DNA of 64,000 bases from CAWIJJ01 sp963836425 (GTDB lineage Bacteria > Acidobacteriota > Terriglobia > Bryobacterales > Bryobacteraceae). Below, in pieces: positions 17,837-26,789 of the stretch; the first letter of the stretch is position 1; each line of letters starts with the position of its first letter. The notes below the pieces were generated by a model. It had not been told where the DNA came from. It searched no databases and saw nothing but the letters and a program-made list of their open reading frames with translations. The position numbers and the translations under genes are program-made. Where the stretch lies: positions 496,001 through 560,000 of the forward strand of contig CAWIJJ010000003.1 of assembly GCA_963836425.1 (NCBI GenBank), read 5' to 3'.

Positions 17837-18001
17837 ACGCCATATTCTGACACTTCCTTGCCGGTTTTGTAGAAATCCCCTCGGGTTAGTACGGCTTCGT
17901 TAACTCCCGGCAGGCATGGAGCAGTAACCTGACGCAATCTGGCATCAGAGATTAAGCCCGGTTAATATCGCTCTGATCGAATAGACGAAAAGGTAAGCTC
18001 G

Positions 18002-18979
18002 ATGAAATTACTTGCCGCCCCCCTGCTCCTTCTGCTCGCCGCCACCCCCGGCAGAGCCGCACAGGACCTCGCTGCACTCCTCCCCCGAGATCCTGCCCTG
18101 GTCATCGGCGCGCGCGTCCGCGCCCTGCTCGATTCGGACCTGATGCGCACCCAGGGCTCGCAGACGCTGGGCCTCGTCGCGAACTGGCGCCAACTCTCCG
18201 GTGGCCTCCTCTTCGATCCTCTGCGGGATGTGGATGAATTCATCGCCGCCGCCCGGACCGCGGGAGAGAATCCCCCGTTTGTGGTGGCCGTCCGGGGCCG
18301 CTTCCCGGCGCCCCAAATCGCCGCCGGTCGAGCGTCCTATAAAGGCGTGGCCCTGGGAACCGCCGGTTCCGGAACCGTCATCGCAATTCTCGACACCGAA
18401 ACCGCCCTCGTCGGCGATGGTGCCGAAGTGCGCGCCGCCATCGACCGCCGGGATTCCGCGCGTCCGCCCTCGCCCGCGGCGGAACGCATCGCCGGCCTGC
18501 ACGCCCGCTACGACCTCTGGGGCTTCGGCCGCAAACCTTCCGGCTTCGTGCCGTCCAAATCGGCGCCCGGGGGCCTCGACGGCGTCGACCGCTTCGAGTT
18601 CGGATTGACCTGGAGCCGCGGCCTCGAACTCACCGCCGATCTCCATTTTTCCGATCTCAAAGCTGCCGCCGAGTTGTCCCTCGGCTTCGGCCAGTTGCAG
18701 CAAATCGTCGCCAGCCAGTCCTCGTCATCCAATGTCCGCATGGAGGCGAAGATGGAGGAAGAAACCCTGCACTTCGCCATGTTCGTTCCCGAAGAGGAGT
18801 TGAAGAAAGCGCTCGTCGCCCGCACCTTGGCGCCCGCACCCGCCGCCCAGGCCGGTCCGCAGCCCACCCTCAGGCCCACCGCGCGCCCCGCCGCTCTGCC
18901 TTTGGTCATCTCGGCGCCCGTGGGCGCCCCCGCTGCCGCCGACGCGCCCGCCGTCTTCAAGCTTCCCGGCGGCCGGTAA
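18002..18979 (+). CDS. Hypothetical secreted protein
   Basis: The 325-residue product begins with a signal peptide (LLAAPLLLLLAATPGRAA), then a sequence resembling proteins that open with LLPRDPALVIGARVRALLDS. The middle has no motif I recognise; the last ~50 residues are rich in Ala and Pro (PAPAAQAGPQPTLRPTARPA), probably a disordered extracellular tail. AAGGTAAGCTCG precedes the ATG at 18002. It is followed by a Gfo/Idh oxidoreductase gene after 28 bases. Function unknown. Confidence 0.65.
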   Translation: MKLLAAPLLLLLAATPGRAAQDLAALLPRDPALVIGARVRALLDSDLMRTQGSQTLGLVANWRQLSGGLLFDPLRDVDEFIAAARTAGENPPFVVAVRGRFPAPQIAAGRASYKGVALGTAGSGTVIAILDTETALVGDGAEVRAAIDRRDSARPPSPAAERIAGLHARYDLWGFGRKPSGFVPSKSAPGGLDGVDRFEFGLTWSRGLELTADLHFSDLKAAAELSLGFGQLQQIVASQSSSSNVRMEAKMEEETLHFAMFVPEEELKKALVARTLAPAPAAQAGPQPTLRPTARPAALPLVISAPVGAPAAADAPAVFKLPGGR

Positions 18980-19007
18980 ACCGCGTCACACGACTATACT
19001 GGAATGC

Positions 19008-20042
19008 GTGACAGCTCCCCCACCCTCGCTGCGCGTTGCAGTCTTGGGCCTCGGCTTCATGGGCAGCACGCATCTCAAGGCGCTCGCCGGTGTGGCCGGC
19101 GCCCGCATCGCCGCCGTCTGTAGTGGCGACCCCCGTAAGCTCGAAGGCGACCTGACCCACGTCCGCGGAAACACCGGCGGCCCCGGGGGCACCCTCGACC
19201 TCAGCAGCGCCGCCAAATACCGCGACATCGAAGCCCTGCTTGCCGATCCCTCCATCGATGCCGTGGACCTCTGCCTTCCCACGGACCTCCACGCACCCGT
19301 CGCGCTCCAGGCCCTCCGCGCCGGCAAGCACGTGCTCGTCGAAAAACCCATCGCCCTGTCCAGCCGCGACGCCGCCGAAATGGCCGGTACCGCGGAACAC
19401 CACGGCCGCGTTCTGATGGCCGCCCACGTACTCCGCTTCTGGCCGGAATACCTCGCCCTCCGCGACGCCGTCCAAACCCGCCCGCACGGTCCGCTCCTTT
19501 CCGCCGAATTCCGCCGGCGCTGTGCCGCGCCCGCCTGGGGCGGCTGGCTTCAGGACCCCAAGCGCAGCGGCGGAGCCATTCTCGACCTCCTCATTCACGA
19601 CGTCGACATGTGCCTGCACCTGCTCGGAATGCCCCAAACCGTAAGCGCCACGGGATTCACCGGGGCGAACGGCCTGGACTGGATCGACGCGACCCTCGAG
19701 TGGAGCGGCGGCGAGCGGGCCATCATCTCCGGCGGATGGCAGCATCCCGGCGAGTTCCCCTTCACCATGGAATTTACCGCCACCTTTGAAAGCGCCACCC
19801 TCGACTACAGTTCCGCTTCCCGTCCCCTCACCGTCTACCCGCGCGCCGAACCCGCGCGAACGCCCGCCCTCCCCTCCGCGGACGCCTACCGCGAGGAACT
19901 CCAATACTTCACCCGCTGCTGTATCTCCGGTACCGCGCCCGAATTGTGCCCGCCGCGCGAATCCGCCGCCGCCGTCCGCCTCACCGAACGCATCCTCGAA
20001 TCGCGCCGCCTGAAAGGAGAAATGATCGAATGCACGAAGTAG
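19008..20042 (+). CDS. Gfo/Idh/MocA-family NAD(P)-dependent oxidoreductase
   Basis: The N-terminal Rossmann fold has AVLGLGFMGSTHLKAL, and the family signature EKPIALSSRDAAEM carries the catalytic-site Lys. The C-terminal half contains DLLIHDVDMCLHLLG, with the conserved Asp/His pair. Length (344) is typical. A GTG at 19008 is used; an ATG four bases upstream is in another frame. Its end overlaps the sugar isomerase gene by 13 bases, so the two probably act together on a sugar or cyclitol, which is inferred from context. Confidence 0.88.
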   Translation: MTAPPPSLRVAVLGLGFMGSTHLKALAGVAGARIAAVCSGDPRKLEGDLTHVRGNTGGPGGTLDLSSAAKYRDIEALLADPSIDAVDLCLPTDLHAPVALQALRAGKHVLVEKPIALSSRDAAEMAGTAEHHGRVLMAAHVLRFWPEYLALRDAVQTRPHGPLLSAEFRRRCAAPAWGGWLQDPKRSGGAILDLLIHDVDMCLHLLGMPQTVSATGFTGANGLDWIDATLEWSGGERAIISGGWQHPGEFPFTMEFTATFESATLDYSSASRPLTVYPRAEPARTPALPSADAYREELQYFTRCCISGTAPELCPPRESAAAVRLTERILESRRLKGEMIECTK

Positions 20043-20863
20043 ATCCGCTGGAGCCCGGAGTCATGTTCTGGGCGGAGCGCGACACGCTCCCCGAAATGCT
20101 CGCCATGGGCGTCCGTTGCGGGCAACTCGGCCTCCCCGGCGGGATGGAGATTACATCCGCCGCGGCCGCCAACTGGAACGCCGAAGTCGAGCAAAACGAC
20201 TTCCGCCTGGTTACCGTCTTCGCCGCCTACACCGGCGAAGACTACGCCGATATCCCCACCGTTCAGCGCACCGTCGGCTTCATCCCCCGGGAAACCCGCG
20301 CCGAACGCGAGCAGCGCACGCTACAGGTGAGCGATTTCGCCGGCGTCCTCCGCGTCGGCAGCATCGCCTGTCACATCGGTTTCGTTCCCGAGGATCCCGG
20401 CCATCCCGACTACATCGCCGTTCGCGACATGGTGCGCCGCATCTGCGATCACGCCGCCGGCTACGGCCAGACTTTCGCTCTCGAAACCGGCCAGGAGCCC
20501 GCCCTCGTCCTCCTCGATTTCTTTCGCGAAGTGGACCGCCACAACCTGCGCATCAATTTCGACCCGGCCAACATGATCCTCTACGGCACCGGCGAACCCA
20601 TTCAGGCGCTGAAGGTGCTCGCGCCCCACGTCACCTCCGTGCACTGCAAGGATGGCGACTGGCCTCCCCAGGATCGCCCCGGTTCGCTCGGCACCGAGAG
20701 GCCGCTCGGCAAGGGCTCCGTCGGCATCCCCGAATTCGTGAAAACGCTTCGCGAAATCGGCTTCCGCGGTTCGCTCAACGTCGAGCGCGAAGTGGAGGAC
20801 CAGGCCACCCGCCTTCGCGAGATGGCCGAAGGGGTGAAACTGCTCCGCGACCTGGTGTCTTAG
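20030..20863 (+). CDS. Sugar phosphate isomerase/epimerase-type TIM barrel protein
   Basis: The ATG at 20030 has AAAGGAGA about 12 bases upstream and overlaps the preceding gene by 13 bases. Segments FALETGQEPALVLLDFF, RINFDPANMILYGTG and HVTSVHCKDGDWPP match the AP-endonuclease-2-like TIM barrel, with metal-binding Glu, Asp and His residues at strand ends. The 277-residue length is usual. Pairing with a Gfo/Idh oxidoreductase is a common arrangement in inositol or keto-sugar metabolism; the exact substrate cannot be told. Confidence 0.87.
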   Translation: MHEVDPLEPGVMFWAERDTLPEMLAMGVRCGQLGLPGGMEITSAAAANWNAEVEQNDFRLVTVFAAYTGEDYADIPTVQRTVGFIPRETRAEREQRTLQVSDFAGVLRVGSIACHIGFVPEDPGHPDYIAVRDMVRRICDHAAGYGQTFALETGQEPALVLLDFFREVDRHNLRINFDPANMILYGTGEPIQALKVLAPHVTSVHCKDGDWPPQDRPGSLGTERPLGKGSVGIPEFVKTLREIGFRGSLNVEREVEDQATRLREMAEGVKLLRDLVS

Positions 20864-21998
20864 CCGGCCCGCTGAACCAGATGCCGTTCGGCGCACCCGA
20901 GCGCGCCGCGGCAATGTCCAGCCAGCCATCCCCGTCGAAATCGGCGAACGCCATTCCATAGACATCGCCCTTACCGTCGTTCCACGCGACTTCATGGAAC
21001 GAGCGGCCGTCGCCGTCGTTGAAATAAATGGATCCGGGCAATTCCACATGCCCCACCACGATGTCCGGCCGTCCGTCGCGGTTGAGGTCGGCCACCGCCA
21101 GCGCGTACGGCGTCCGCGCCGCACCGGGCAATTGCACCGGCTCACCGAACTCGCGGCCGCCGCGATTGAAAATTACGAACGCGCCTTTCTTGCGCTCCTC
21201 GATAATCGCCAGGTCCAGGCGCCCGTCCCCATCGAAGTCGCCCGCCGCGCCGATCCTCACCCAGGTCGGCGACGGCCCCACTTTCGTCGGCGCCTGAAAC
21301 CGGCCCTTGCCGTCGTTCCAAAGCACCACGCTCTGCCCCCCGTCCCTATGCGGCACGAACAGGTCCGGCGCGCCGTCGCCGTCGAAGTCGGCAACTACGA
21401 TCGATGTGGCCGATTCGGTCGGTAGCGGGTCGCAGTTGGGGAAAGCGCCCTTGCCGTTGTTGAGACAGACAAAACTCGGCCGCGCCTCCGGAGGTCCCGG
21501 ACCGCGATTGGCCGCCACGATGTCGGGAAAGCCATCGCCGTTGAGATCGGCCACGGTCACGTAGCGGGTGCTCCAGGCCGCTTCGCCGAACGTTCCAGCC
21601 TCGCTGAAATTCCCTTTCCCGTCGTTCTTGTAAATCAGCTTGCGGTCGGGCTCGTCATTGCTCACCACAAGGTCCAGGTCGCCATCGCCATCCAGGTCCG
21701 CTAAGGCCGCGGAATAGGTCCGGTCCGGCGCCCTTCCCACGTTCTGTGCGGAAAACTTCCCCTTCCCCTGATTCAGCAGCACCCGGTTGTACAGAGGCCA
21801 GTGGCGGCCCTTGCCAAGCACGATATCGGGCAATCCGTCGCCGTCGATGTCCCCCACGTTCACGCCTGCCGATGTTTCTCCCTTGGGCTCCAGCAACTGC
21901 ACCCGGTCGAAAGAACGCAAGGGCCGCTGCGGCGCCTGCCCCACTGTGGCGACGCCCAGCAATAAACCCGCAAGGAACGCGCGGCGCGGCGCTGTCAA
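20775..21998 (-). CDS. Secreted FG-GAP/VCBS repeat protein
   Basis: A TTG start at 21998 overlaps the stop of the upstream gene as TTGA. A signal peptide (RRAFLAGLLLGVATVGQA) follows, then about seven repeats with DIDGDGLPDIV, DLDGDGDLDLV, DLNGDGFPDIV and DFDGDGAPDLF motifs, the calcium-binding FG-GAP beta-propeller pattern. The last recognisable repeat ends at PNGIWFSGPA. After that the frame runs 89 bases into the convergent isomerase gene with an unrelated tail, and a one-base change would stop it near 20861. The true end may therefore be about 20861. Role: probably extracellular binding or adhesion. Confidence 0.85.
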   Translation of the reverse strand: MTAPRRAFLAGLLLGVATVGQAPQRPLRSFDRVQLLEPKGETSAGVNVGDIDGDGLPDIVLGKGRHWPLYNRVLLNQGKGKFSAQNVGRAPDRTYSAALADLDGDGDLDLVVSNDEPDRKLIYKNDGKGNFSEAGTFGEAAWSTRYVTVADLNGDGFPDIVAANRGPGPPEARPSFVCLNNGKGAFPNCDPLPTESATSIVVADFDGDGAPDLFVPHRDGGQSVVLWNDGKGRFQAPTKVGPSPTWVRIGAAGDFDGDGRLDLAIIEERKKGAFVIFNRGGREFGEPVQLPGAARTPYALAVADLNRDGRPDIVVGHVELPGSIYFNDGDGRSFHEVAWNDGKGDVYGMAFADFDGDGWLDIAAARSGAPNGIWFSGPAKTPGRGAVSPLRPSREGGWPGPPLRARR

Positions 21999-22933
21999 AC
22001 CGCGGCCTCCTTCACCTGCGCCTGCCGGAAGCCCGTGCGCCGGAGCGTGAACAGGTCCGAACCGCGCCGGTTCCCCCCCGGCTCGCTCGAAAATGCGCAG
22101 TGAAAACCCAGAGACTGTAGCTTGCGCACTGCGCGCAAATGGAACGAGTCGAGTTTGCCCATGGGATAACAAAACGGCCACACCGGCTGCGGAGAAAGAT
22201 TCCGGGAAAGCATGTTGCGGCAGGTCTCCAGATCCTCGCTCAGTTCCTCCGCCGGCAGGCTTGCCAGCGTCCGGTTCCGGTGCGAGGCTCCGCCCATGCA
22301 CATTCCCGCCTTTTGCATGTTGCGCGCCTCTTCCCATGTGAAGTAGAGGGAAGCGGCGGCCTCGGACGCGGAAGGGATGCTTGCGGCAAACAGTTCGCGT
22401 ACGGCAGCGTCTCGCGCCACGGCATCGAGCGAGTAGTGGTACAGGTACTTGAGCCGGGCTACGTCGGGCGGATCGAACGGATAGGTTTTCGCGGCCTCCG
22501 CCTGCTCCGGTTCCCGCCTGTTGCGGCGGACCTTCCGCAGCAGTGCCTCGGTATACGGGGCAACTCCCAGCCGGACCGAAAGCTGATCGCTCAGATGGAT
22601 CGGCGCCGGCACGTTGTCGGAAAGCGTGGAGGTGATGAGAAAGAAGACGCCCCGCATCCGCTTCTCCCGAAGCAGCGGCAGCACGCTGGTGTAATGCGCC
22701 TTCAGGCCGCCTTCGAAGGTGAGCAGACACAGATCGCGCCGCGGCCGGTATTCGCCGGTAAGAAAGTCCAGCGAGCACTCCATACTCGCGATCTCATAGC
22801 GCGATGACAGCTCCGCCAGTTGGATCCGAAATTCATCCAGCCGGAACCCGGGTATCGCCTGCCCTGGACGATTCGCCTCCTCCGCCACGTGTCGGTATCG
22901 GATTACTCGAAGAACCGGGTCGCCCTGCGTCAT
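21995..22933 (-). CDS. Degenerate polysaccharide deacetylase (NodB-like) protein
   Basis: The layout follows NodB-type deacetylases: VIRYRHVAEE, then LLTFEGGLKAHYTSVLPLLR, MRGVFFL and a late GGASHRNRTLASLP and WPFCYPMG. In active enzymes the first motif is TFDDG, with a catalytic base Asp and a metal-binding Asp. Here residues 72-76 read TFEGG, and the H-x-x-x-H zinc motif is also incomplete, so catalysis is doubtful. I chose the ATG at 22933; the frame is open further upstream to 23179 and could supply a signal-like segment (FLLICVLTIIQSTCILQA) from a non-ATG start. It is translationally coupled (TTGA) to the FG-GAP gene. Confidence 0.6.
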   Translation of the reverse strand: MTQGDPVLRVIRYRHVAEEANRPGQAIPGFRLDEFRIQLAELSSRYEIASMECSLDFLTGEYRPRRDLCLLTFEGGLKAHYTSVLPLLREKRMRGVFFLITSTLSDNVPAPIHLSDQLSVRLGVAPYTEALLRKVRRNRREPEQAEAAKTYPFDPPDVARLKYLYHYSLDAVARDAAVRELFAASIPSASEAAASLYFTWEEARNMQKAGMCMGGASHRNRTLASLPAEELSEDLETCRNMLSRNLSPQPVWPFCYPMGKLDSFHLRAVRKLQSLGFHCAFSSEPGGNRRGSDLFTLRRTGFRQAQVKEAAV

Positions 22934-23301
22934 ATCCGGGAAACACGCCGGTGCTCGCGACCGGCGACACCCCTCCGCCTGTAGAATGCACGTCGATTGA
23001 ATGATCGTCAAGACACAAATTAACAGGAACTTGTGCGAAGCGGTCCATATCACTCGGGTTCGATTAAGGATTATTACTTTACCTGGGAGCCGGTCCCAAA
23101 GTTGGGCACGCAACGGCGATTTCACCGGAAGGATTGATGGTTTTTGGGCCTCCTGAAGCGCGGCATCGGCTCCTTCCATCAGTTTTCAGTGCAGTGTCTG
23201 AACGTGATGGGCGTGTGTTGAGGCCCGCACTCAAAGTATGCCGGATAGCCGGTAACAAGTGCTGATAAGGTAGCGCTACACTGATCATGCGGAGAGAAGT
23301 G
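22934..23301. other. Intergenic region between the deacetylase-like gene and a small orphan gene
   Basis: About 370 bases without a gene I can support. On the minus strand the deacetylase frame stays open to 23179 and encodes a hydrophobic segment, so the true start of that gene could lie here. On the plus strand the final bases hold GGAGAG before the ATG at 23302. No terminator or clear promoter was seen. Confidence 0.4.
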
Positions 23302-23499
23302 ATGTCGGAAAAGCTGAAGGTCCTTTTGGCTGCGTCCCGAGAGCGGGCGTTCACGCCAGCCCAGCAGGAAGAGCAGCGACGAAGCTTCGCATTCGGCAAT
23401 ACGCATTTCGAGAATGAGCGGATCACGCGCGAAACTGTAGATCGCGCCGCCGAAGAACTGGACAGCCAAAATGTGAAGAACGGACATCCGGCACGATAG
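23302..23499 (+). CDS. Small antitoxin-like protein, orphan
   Basis: The 65-residue product (MSEKLKVLLAASRERAF, then QQEEQRRSFAFGNTHFENER and ITRETVDRAAEEL) resembles short bacterial proteins with a conserved RRSFAYGNT.IEN.RITRE.V core, which I recall being found beside Fic-domain genes. That association comes from memory and is uncertain. The ATG at 23302 has GGAGAG eight bases upstream; an ATG at 23287 is the alternative. No Fic or other toxin gene follows in the next 250 bases. Confidence 0.5.
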   Translation: MSEKLKVLLAASRERAFTPAQQEEQRRSFAFGNTHFENERITRETVDRAAEELDSQNVKNGHPAR

Positions 23500-23749
23500 C
23501 AAGCCAGCGTCCCGCGAGTTGTTCAAAGATCAAGACGAAAAAGCTGCTTTGGACTCACATTGGGCATCTCCACCTCTCGGCGTATGCGATGTGGAAATGA
23601 AATTGGATTCATCCATTTTCCCGGGGAAACGGGAGAACGTTTCGAGGTTGCTATACGCGATCTGCTGAAGCCGCCGACGGCGAACCATGCCGGTACGCCC
23701 TGCCGAACTGCGGTAAACCGAATTATCGTCAGATCCTCGATCGCGTCCT

Positions 23750-25420
23750 TTACCGGGAACACGTGTAAGACGCCGCTTCCTCAGCAGGACCGCTCTTGTA
23801 ACGCGGAAACTCCGGGTAACTGCACATAGGCAGGCTCTTCGCCCCGGCAGTAACCGTGATCTGCTTCGGAGGCGCAACCTTTTTTTCCACCCAGTCCAGT
23901 AATACCGGCAGCCGGTCCCACCGGTTCGGCACCGGGGACGCGGCAATCTCCTTCCCCGTCCCGTCCGCCGTGTAACTCGTCCCCGAGAGTCCGTGTCCGG
24001 TCTGCGGCAGGACGAACAGCCGCGCGAAAGAATCCACCTTCGCCCGTCCCATGCGGTCGATCAGCGACTGATAGTAATCCAGTTGCGCGCCCGGCGACGC
24101 CAGCGTATCGTTCGTCCCGATGGTGACAATGAGTTTTCCGCCGTGCGCCGCAAAGCGTCCCAGGTCCGGATTGGTGGAGTCCAGCCACTCGGAAATCCGC
24201 GCCCGCCGCTCATTCCACCGGCCGCCCTCCACATAGTCCAGCGGATTCGCCTTCGGATCCTGCATCAGGAAACCGGTCACCCCCAGCACGCCCAGGTGGC
24301 TGTGCATCGGGGCATCCTCCGCCGCGCCCTCCTGCCCGCGAAAGCGTACCGGTACGATCAGCCCGCTGCCTCCCGGGTCCGTATTCGGCAGCCACATGCC
24401 GAACGTCTTTACTCCGTTGGCGAGCGGCGTCGCAAACGCGTAACGGCTGTAAGTCATTTCGAGCGTCGAGATCTGCCCGTCCGTCAGACATGCCTTCGCG
24501 CTTCGGTCCTGCGGGTCCGGGTCGCGATTCTCCGGACACCGCTTCGCCGCCCACGGATGCCGGCCCGGGCGCCCCTGCTTCACGTCGAAAATGGCGCGGC
24601 ACGCCATGTAGTTGTTGATGACGCCGTCCGCGAGGCCGTCCAGCGCGTCGCACTGCCGCATGAACTCGCCGCGGATCGCGTTGATCTTCGCCGGCGTCAC
24701 ATGGTTCGCCGCCGGCTTCTCTTGAATCCGGATCAGTTCCGGCGCCAGCATCAGCGACGAAAAATTGACGATCGGCACATTCGCGATGATCCCGTCGTAG
24801 TCTTGCGGATAGCGCTGCGCCACCGTCAGCGCTTCGCGCCCGCCCTGCGACGTCCCGAAAAAGTAGTTGAACCGCGGCTTCTCGCCATACGCCCTGCCGA
24901 TCACCACCATCGCCGCATCGTGCGTCTTCTTGAGCTGCATGTAGGCGAGGTTGCGCACCGCCTCCTCGCTCAACGTCCACTCGGCGCCCCCCATCGCGTG
25001 CCCGGAATCGCTCCCGTACGTCGCAAAACCGCGCTCCAGCAGGCCCGGCCCCGTGGTCACACCGCCGCTCCCCGTCAGATTCGGAATCGTGCCGTTCATT
25101 CCGCCGCCGCCCAGTTGCGCCGCGCGCCCGCTCCACGCCGATGGCAGCAGCACGCGGAACAGAATCGGCGGCGCCGTGGTGTTCTTCTCGACCGGCGCCA
25201 TCGCCCCGTCCACGCTGCAATACGCCGGATTCGAACCCGCCGCCGCCCTCCACACCGGAGCGTTTAGCGTGACCGCCGCAACCGGCTCGCCGATCGAAGC
25301 AGCCGGAATCGAACTCCCCAGCTTTGCCGGCGAGCAGTCCGCCTCCGCCAGCACTTTCGACGCGTCCTGCGCCCATAGCGCTCCGCAAGCCGCCAGCACC
25401 GCACACACACTCCGCATCAT
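23750..25420 (-). CDS. Tannase/feruloyl esterase family protein
   Basis: The family hydrolyses ester bonds of galloyl or hydroxycinnamoyl groups attached to sugars. The 556-residue protein has a signal peptide (VCAVLAACGALWAQ), the nucleophile loop FGTSQGGREAL with Ser191, the lid and calcium-site block ALDGLADGVINNYMACRAIF, and a C-terminal TGHGL with the catalytic His. The classical CS-D-HC disulfide is absent: Thr precedes the Ser and Gly follows the His. The ATG at 25420, behind AAGGAGG, overlaps the upstream amidohydrolase stop as ATGA. It lies at the downstream end of an aromatic catabolism run, which supports an ester-cleaving role. Confidence 0.88.
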   Translation of the reverse strand: MMRSVCAVLAACGALWAQDASKVLAEADCSPAKLGSSIPAASIGEPVAAVTLNAPVWRAAAGSNPAYCSVDGAMAPVEKNTTAPPILFRVLLPSAWSGRAAQLGGGGMNGTIPNLTGSGGVTTGPGLLERGFATYGSDSGHAMGGAEWTLSEEAVRNLAYMQLKKTHDAAMVVIGRAYGEKPRFNYFFGTSQGGREALTVAQRYPQDYDGIIANVPIVNFSSLMLAPELIRIQEKPAANHVTPAKINAIRGEFMRQCDALDGLADGVINNYMACRAIFDVKQGRPGRHPWAAKRCPENRDPDPQDRSAKACLTDGQISTLEMTYSRYAFATPLANGVKTFGMWLPNTDPGGSGLIVPVRFRGQEGAAEDAPMHSHLGVLGVTGFLMQDPKANPLDYVEGGRWNERRARISEWLDSTNPDLGRFAAHGGKLIVTIGTNDTLASPGAQLDYYQSLIDRMGRAKVDSFARLFVLPQTGHGLSGTSYTADGTGKEIAASPVPNRWDRLPVLLDWVEKKVAPPKQITVTAGAKSLPMCSYPEFPRYKSGPAEEAASYTCSR

Positions 25421-26274
25421 TTTCCTCCTTCTTTGAATCCGAACAGCCGCATCGCATTCTGTTTCAGAATCAGCGGCCGGACCTCGTCCCGGATCGCGAT
25501 CTTCTCGAAATCCGCCATCCACCGGTCCGGCGTCAGCAGCGGATAATCCGACCCGAACAGCATCTTATCTTTGAGCAGCGTATTCGCGTATTGCACCAGA
25601 ATCGGCGGAAAATATTTGGGTGACCAGCCTGACAGGTCGATATATACCGTCGGCTTGTGCAGGCACATCGAGATCGCTTCGTCCTGCCACGGAAACGAAG
25701 GGTGCGCCAGGATGATCGGCAGGTCCGGAAAATCCACCGCCACATCGTCGATGGGCATCGGGTTCCCGTATTTCAGCCGGATGCCGCCGCCCCCGGGCAT
25801 GCCCGTGCCGATGCCGCTGTGCCCGGTGTGAAACAGGACCGGCAGCTTTGCCTCCGCGAACACCTCGTACAGCGGATACGCCACCGGGTCGTTCGGAAAA
25901 AACTGTTGCAGCGGTGGATGCAGTTTCAGCCCGCGAATCACGCCCGCGTTCACAAGCCGCCGCGCCTCCCGCACCCCCTCCGGCCCGCGCGCCGGGTCGA
26001 TGCTCGCAAACGCCATCACCACATCGGAGTTGGCCGCGGCGAACTCCGCCACCGAATCGTTCGAAACCTGCGGCCGGCCCGTCAAACGTTCGTCCACCGG
26101 GAACACCACGCAGCCGATCTTCCGCGAGCGGTAATACTCCGCCAGCGCGTTGCGGTCGCGCGCCGCCCCGCTCTCGCCGAAATAGCGGCGGGCCGCGGCG
26201 TCCGCCGCCGAGTCCTCACCCGTGTGTTCGATGTGCACGTGTACGTCGATGGCTTTGAGTTCGGCAATGTTCAT
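25417..26274 (-). CDS. Amidohydrolase-2 family TIM-barrel metal-dependent hydrolase
   Basis: The 285-residue product carries DVHVHIE (His12 and His14), KLHPP, LPVLFHTGHSG, ILAHPSFPW and LFGSDYPLL, the ordered metal and catalytic sites of the amidohydrolase-2 family. Relatives include 2-pyrone-4,6-dicarboxylate lactonase, 4-oxalomesaconate hydratase and aromatic-acid decarboxylases, all fitting the neighbourhood, but I cannot assign one. Its ATG at 26274 overlaps the stop of the upstream chimeric frame (ATGA). The first 51 codons are duplicated at 26639-26789. Confidence 0.82.
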   Translation of the reverse strand: MNIAELKAIDVHVHIEHTGEDSAADAAARRYFGESGAARDRNALAEYYRSRKIGCVVFPVDERLTGRPQVSNDSVAEFAAANSDVVMAFASIDPARGPEGVREARRLVNAGVIRGLKLHPPLQQFFPNDPVAYPLYEVFAEAKLPVLFHTGHSGIGTGMPGGGGIRLKYGNPMPIDDVAVDFPDLPIILAHPSFPWQDEAISMCLHKPTVYIDLSGWSPKYFPPILVQYANTLLKDKMLFGSDYPLLTPDRWMADFEKIAIRDEVRPLILKQNAMRLFGFKEGGK

Positions 26275-26638
26275 GTTCGGATCTCGATCACCCGCGGCGA
26301 ACCCGCATACAACTCCTCCACCACGGACGCCCGGTTTCGCAGCACCGCCTTTTGGTTGACGGTCCCTTTCTCGGTCAGCTCGCCGGAATCCATGGAAGGC
26401 GGCCCATCCAGCAGAATCGCACGTTGCACCCTCGTCGAAATACCCGTCGCCCGCCGCGCGAAGCTCTCGATCAGCGGGCGCAGCGTTTCGGCTGTCACCC
26501 CCGAAGCCGCAAAAATCAGCGCGCCCACATAATCGCGGTCCGGCGCCGCCAGCACCACTTCCTGCGCCGCGCCCGCGCAGTACGTGAGAAACGCCGCCCG
26601 CAGCGGGCCCACGCTCACCCACGTTCCCGTGGACAGCT
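26124..26638. repeat. 515-bp tandem duplication, left copy
   Basis: Bases 26124-26638 and 26639-27153 are tandem copies with a constant 515-base offset and about 15 visible differences (roughly 97 percent identity). The unit holds the 5' end of the amidohydrolase gene and the 3' end of the CoA-ligase gene. It is bounded by GCGAGCGGTA on the left and CGTGGACAGCT on the right. Confidence 0.9.
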
Positions 26639-26789
26639 GCGAGCGGTAGTAGTCCGCCAGCGCGTTGCGGTCGCGCGCCGCCCCGCTCTCGCCGAAATAG
26701 CGCCGCGCCGCGGCGTCCGCCGCCGAGTCCTCACCCGTATGTTCGATGTGCACGTGTACGTCGATGGCTTTGAGTTCGGCAATGTTCAT
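26271..26789 (-). CDS. Chimeric protein: amidohydrolase N-terminus fused to CoA-ligase C-terminus
   Basis: The tandem duplication joins, in frame, codons 1-51 of the amidohydrolase (MNIAELKAIDVHVHI to LADYYRSQ) to the last 121 codons of the aryl-CoA ligase (LSTGTWVSVGPLRAAFL to the stop). The 172-residue frame starts at ATG 26789, which overlaps the ligase stop as ATGA, and its own stop overlaps the amidohydrolase start as ATGA. It keeps the metal-binding HxH and the ligase Lys in GTVNQKAV, but neither full active site, so enzyme activity is unlikely. Whether it is expressed or merely a scar is unknown. Confidence 0.7.
   Translation of the reverse strand: MNIAELKAIDVHVHIEHTGEDSAADAAARRYFGESGAARDRNALADYYRSQLSTGTWVSVGPLRAAFLTYCAGAAQEVVLAAPDRDYVGALIFAASGVTAETLRPLIESFARRATGISTRVQRAILLDGPPSMDSGELTEKGTVNQKAVLRNRASVVEELYAGSPRVIEIRT

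Noticed and set aside
23523..23762. Possible small gene in the gap before the tannase-like gene
   Set aside because: No motif, poor ribosome site and frames open on both strands; nothing supports coding.
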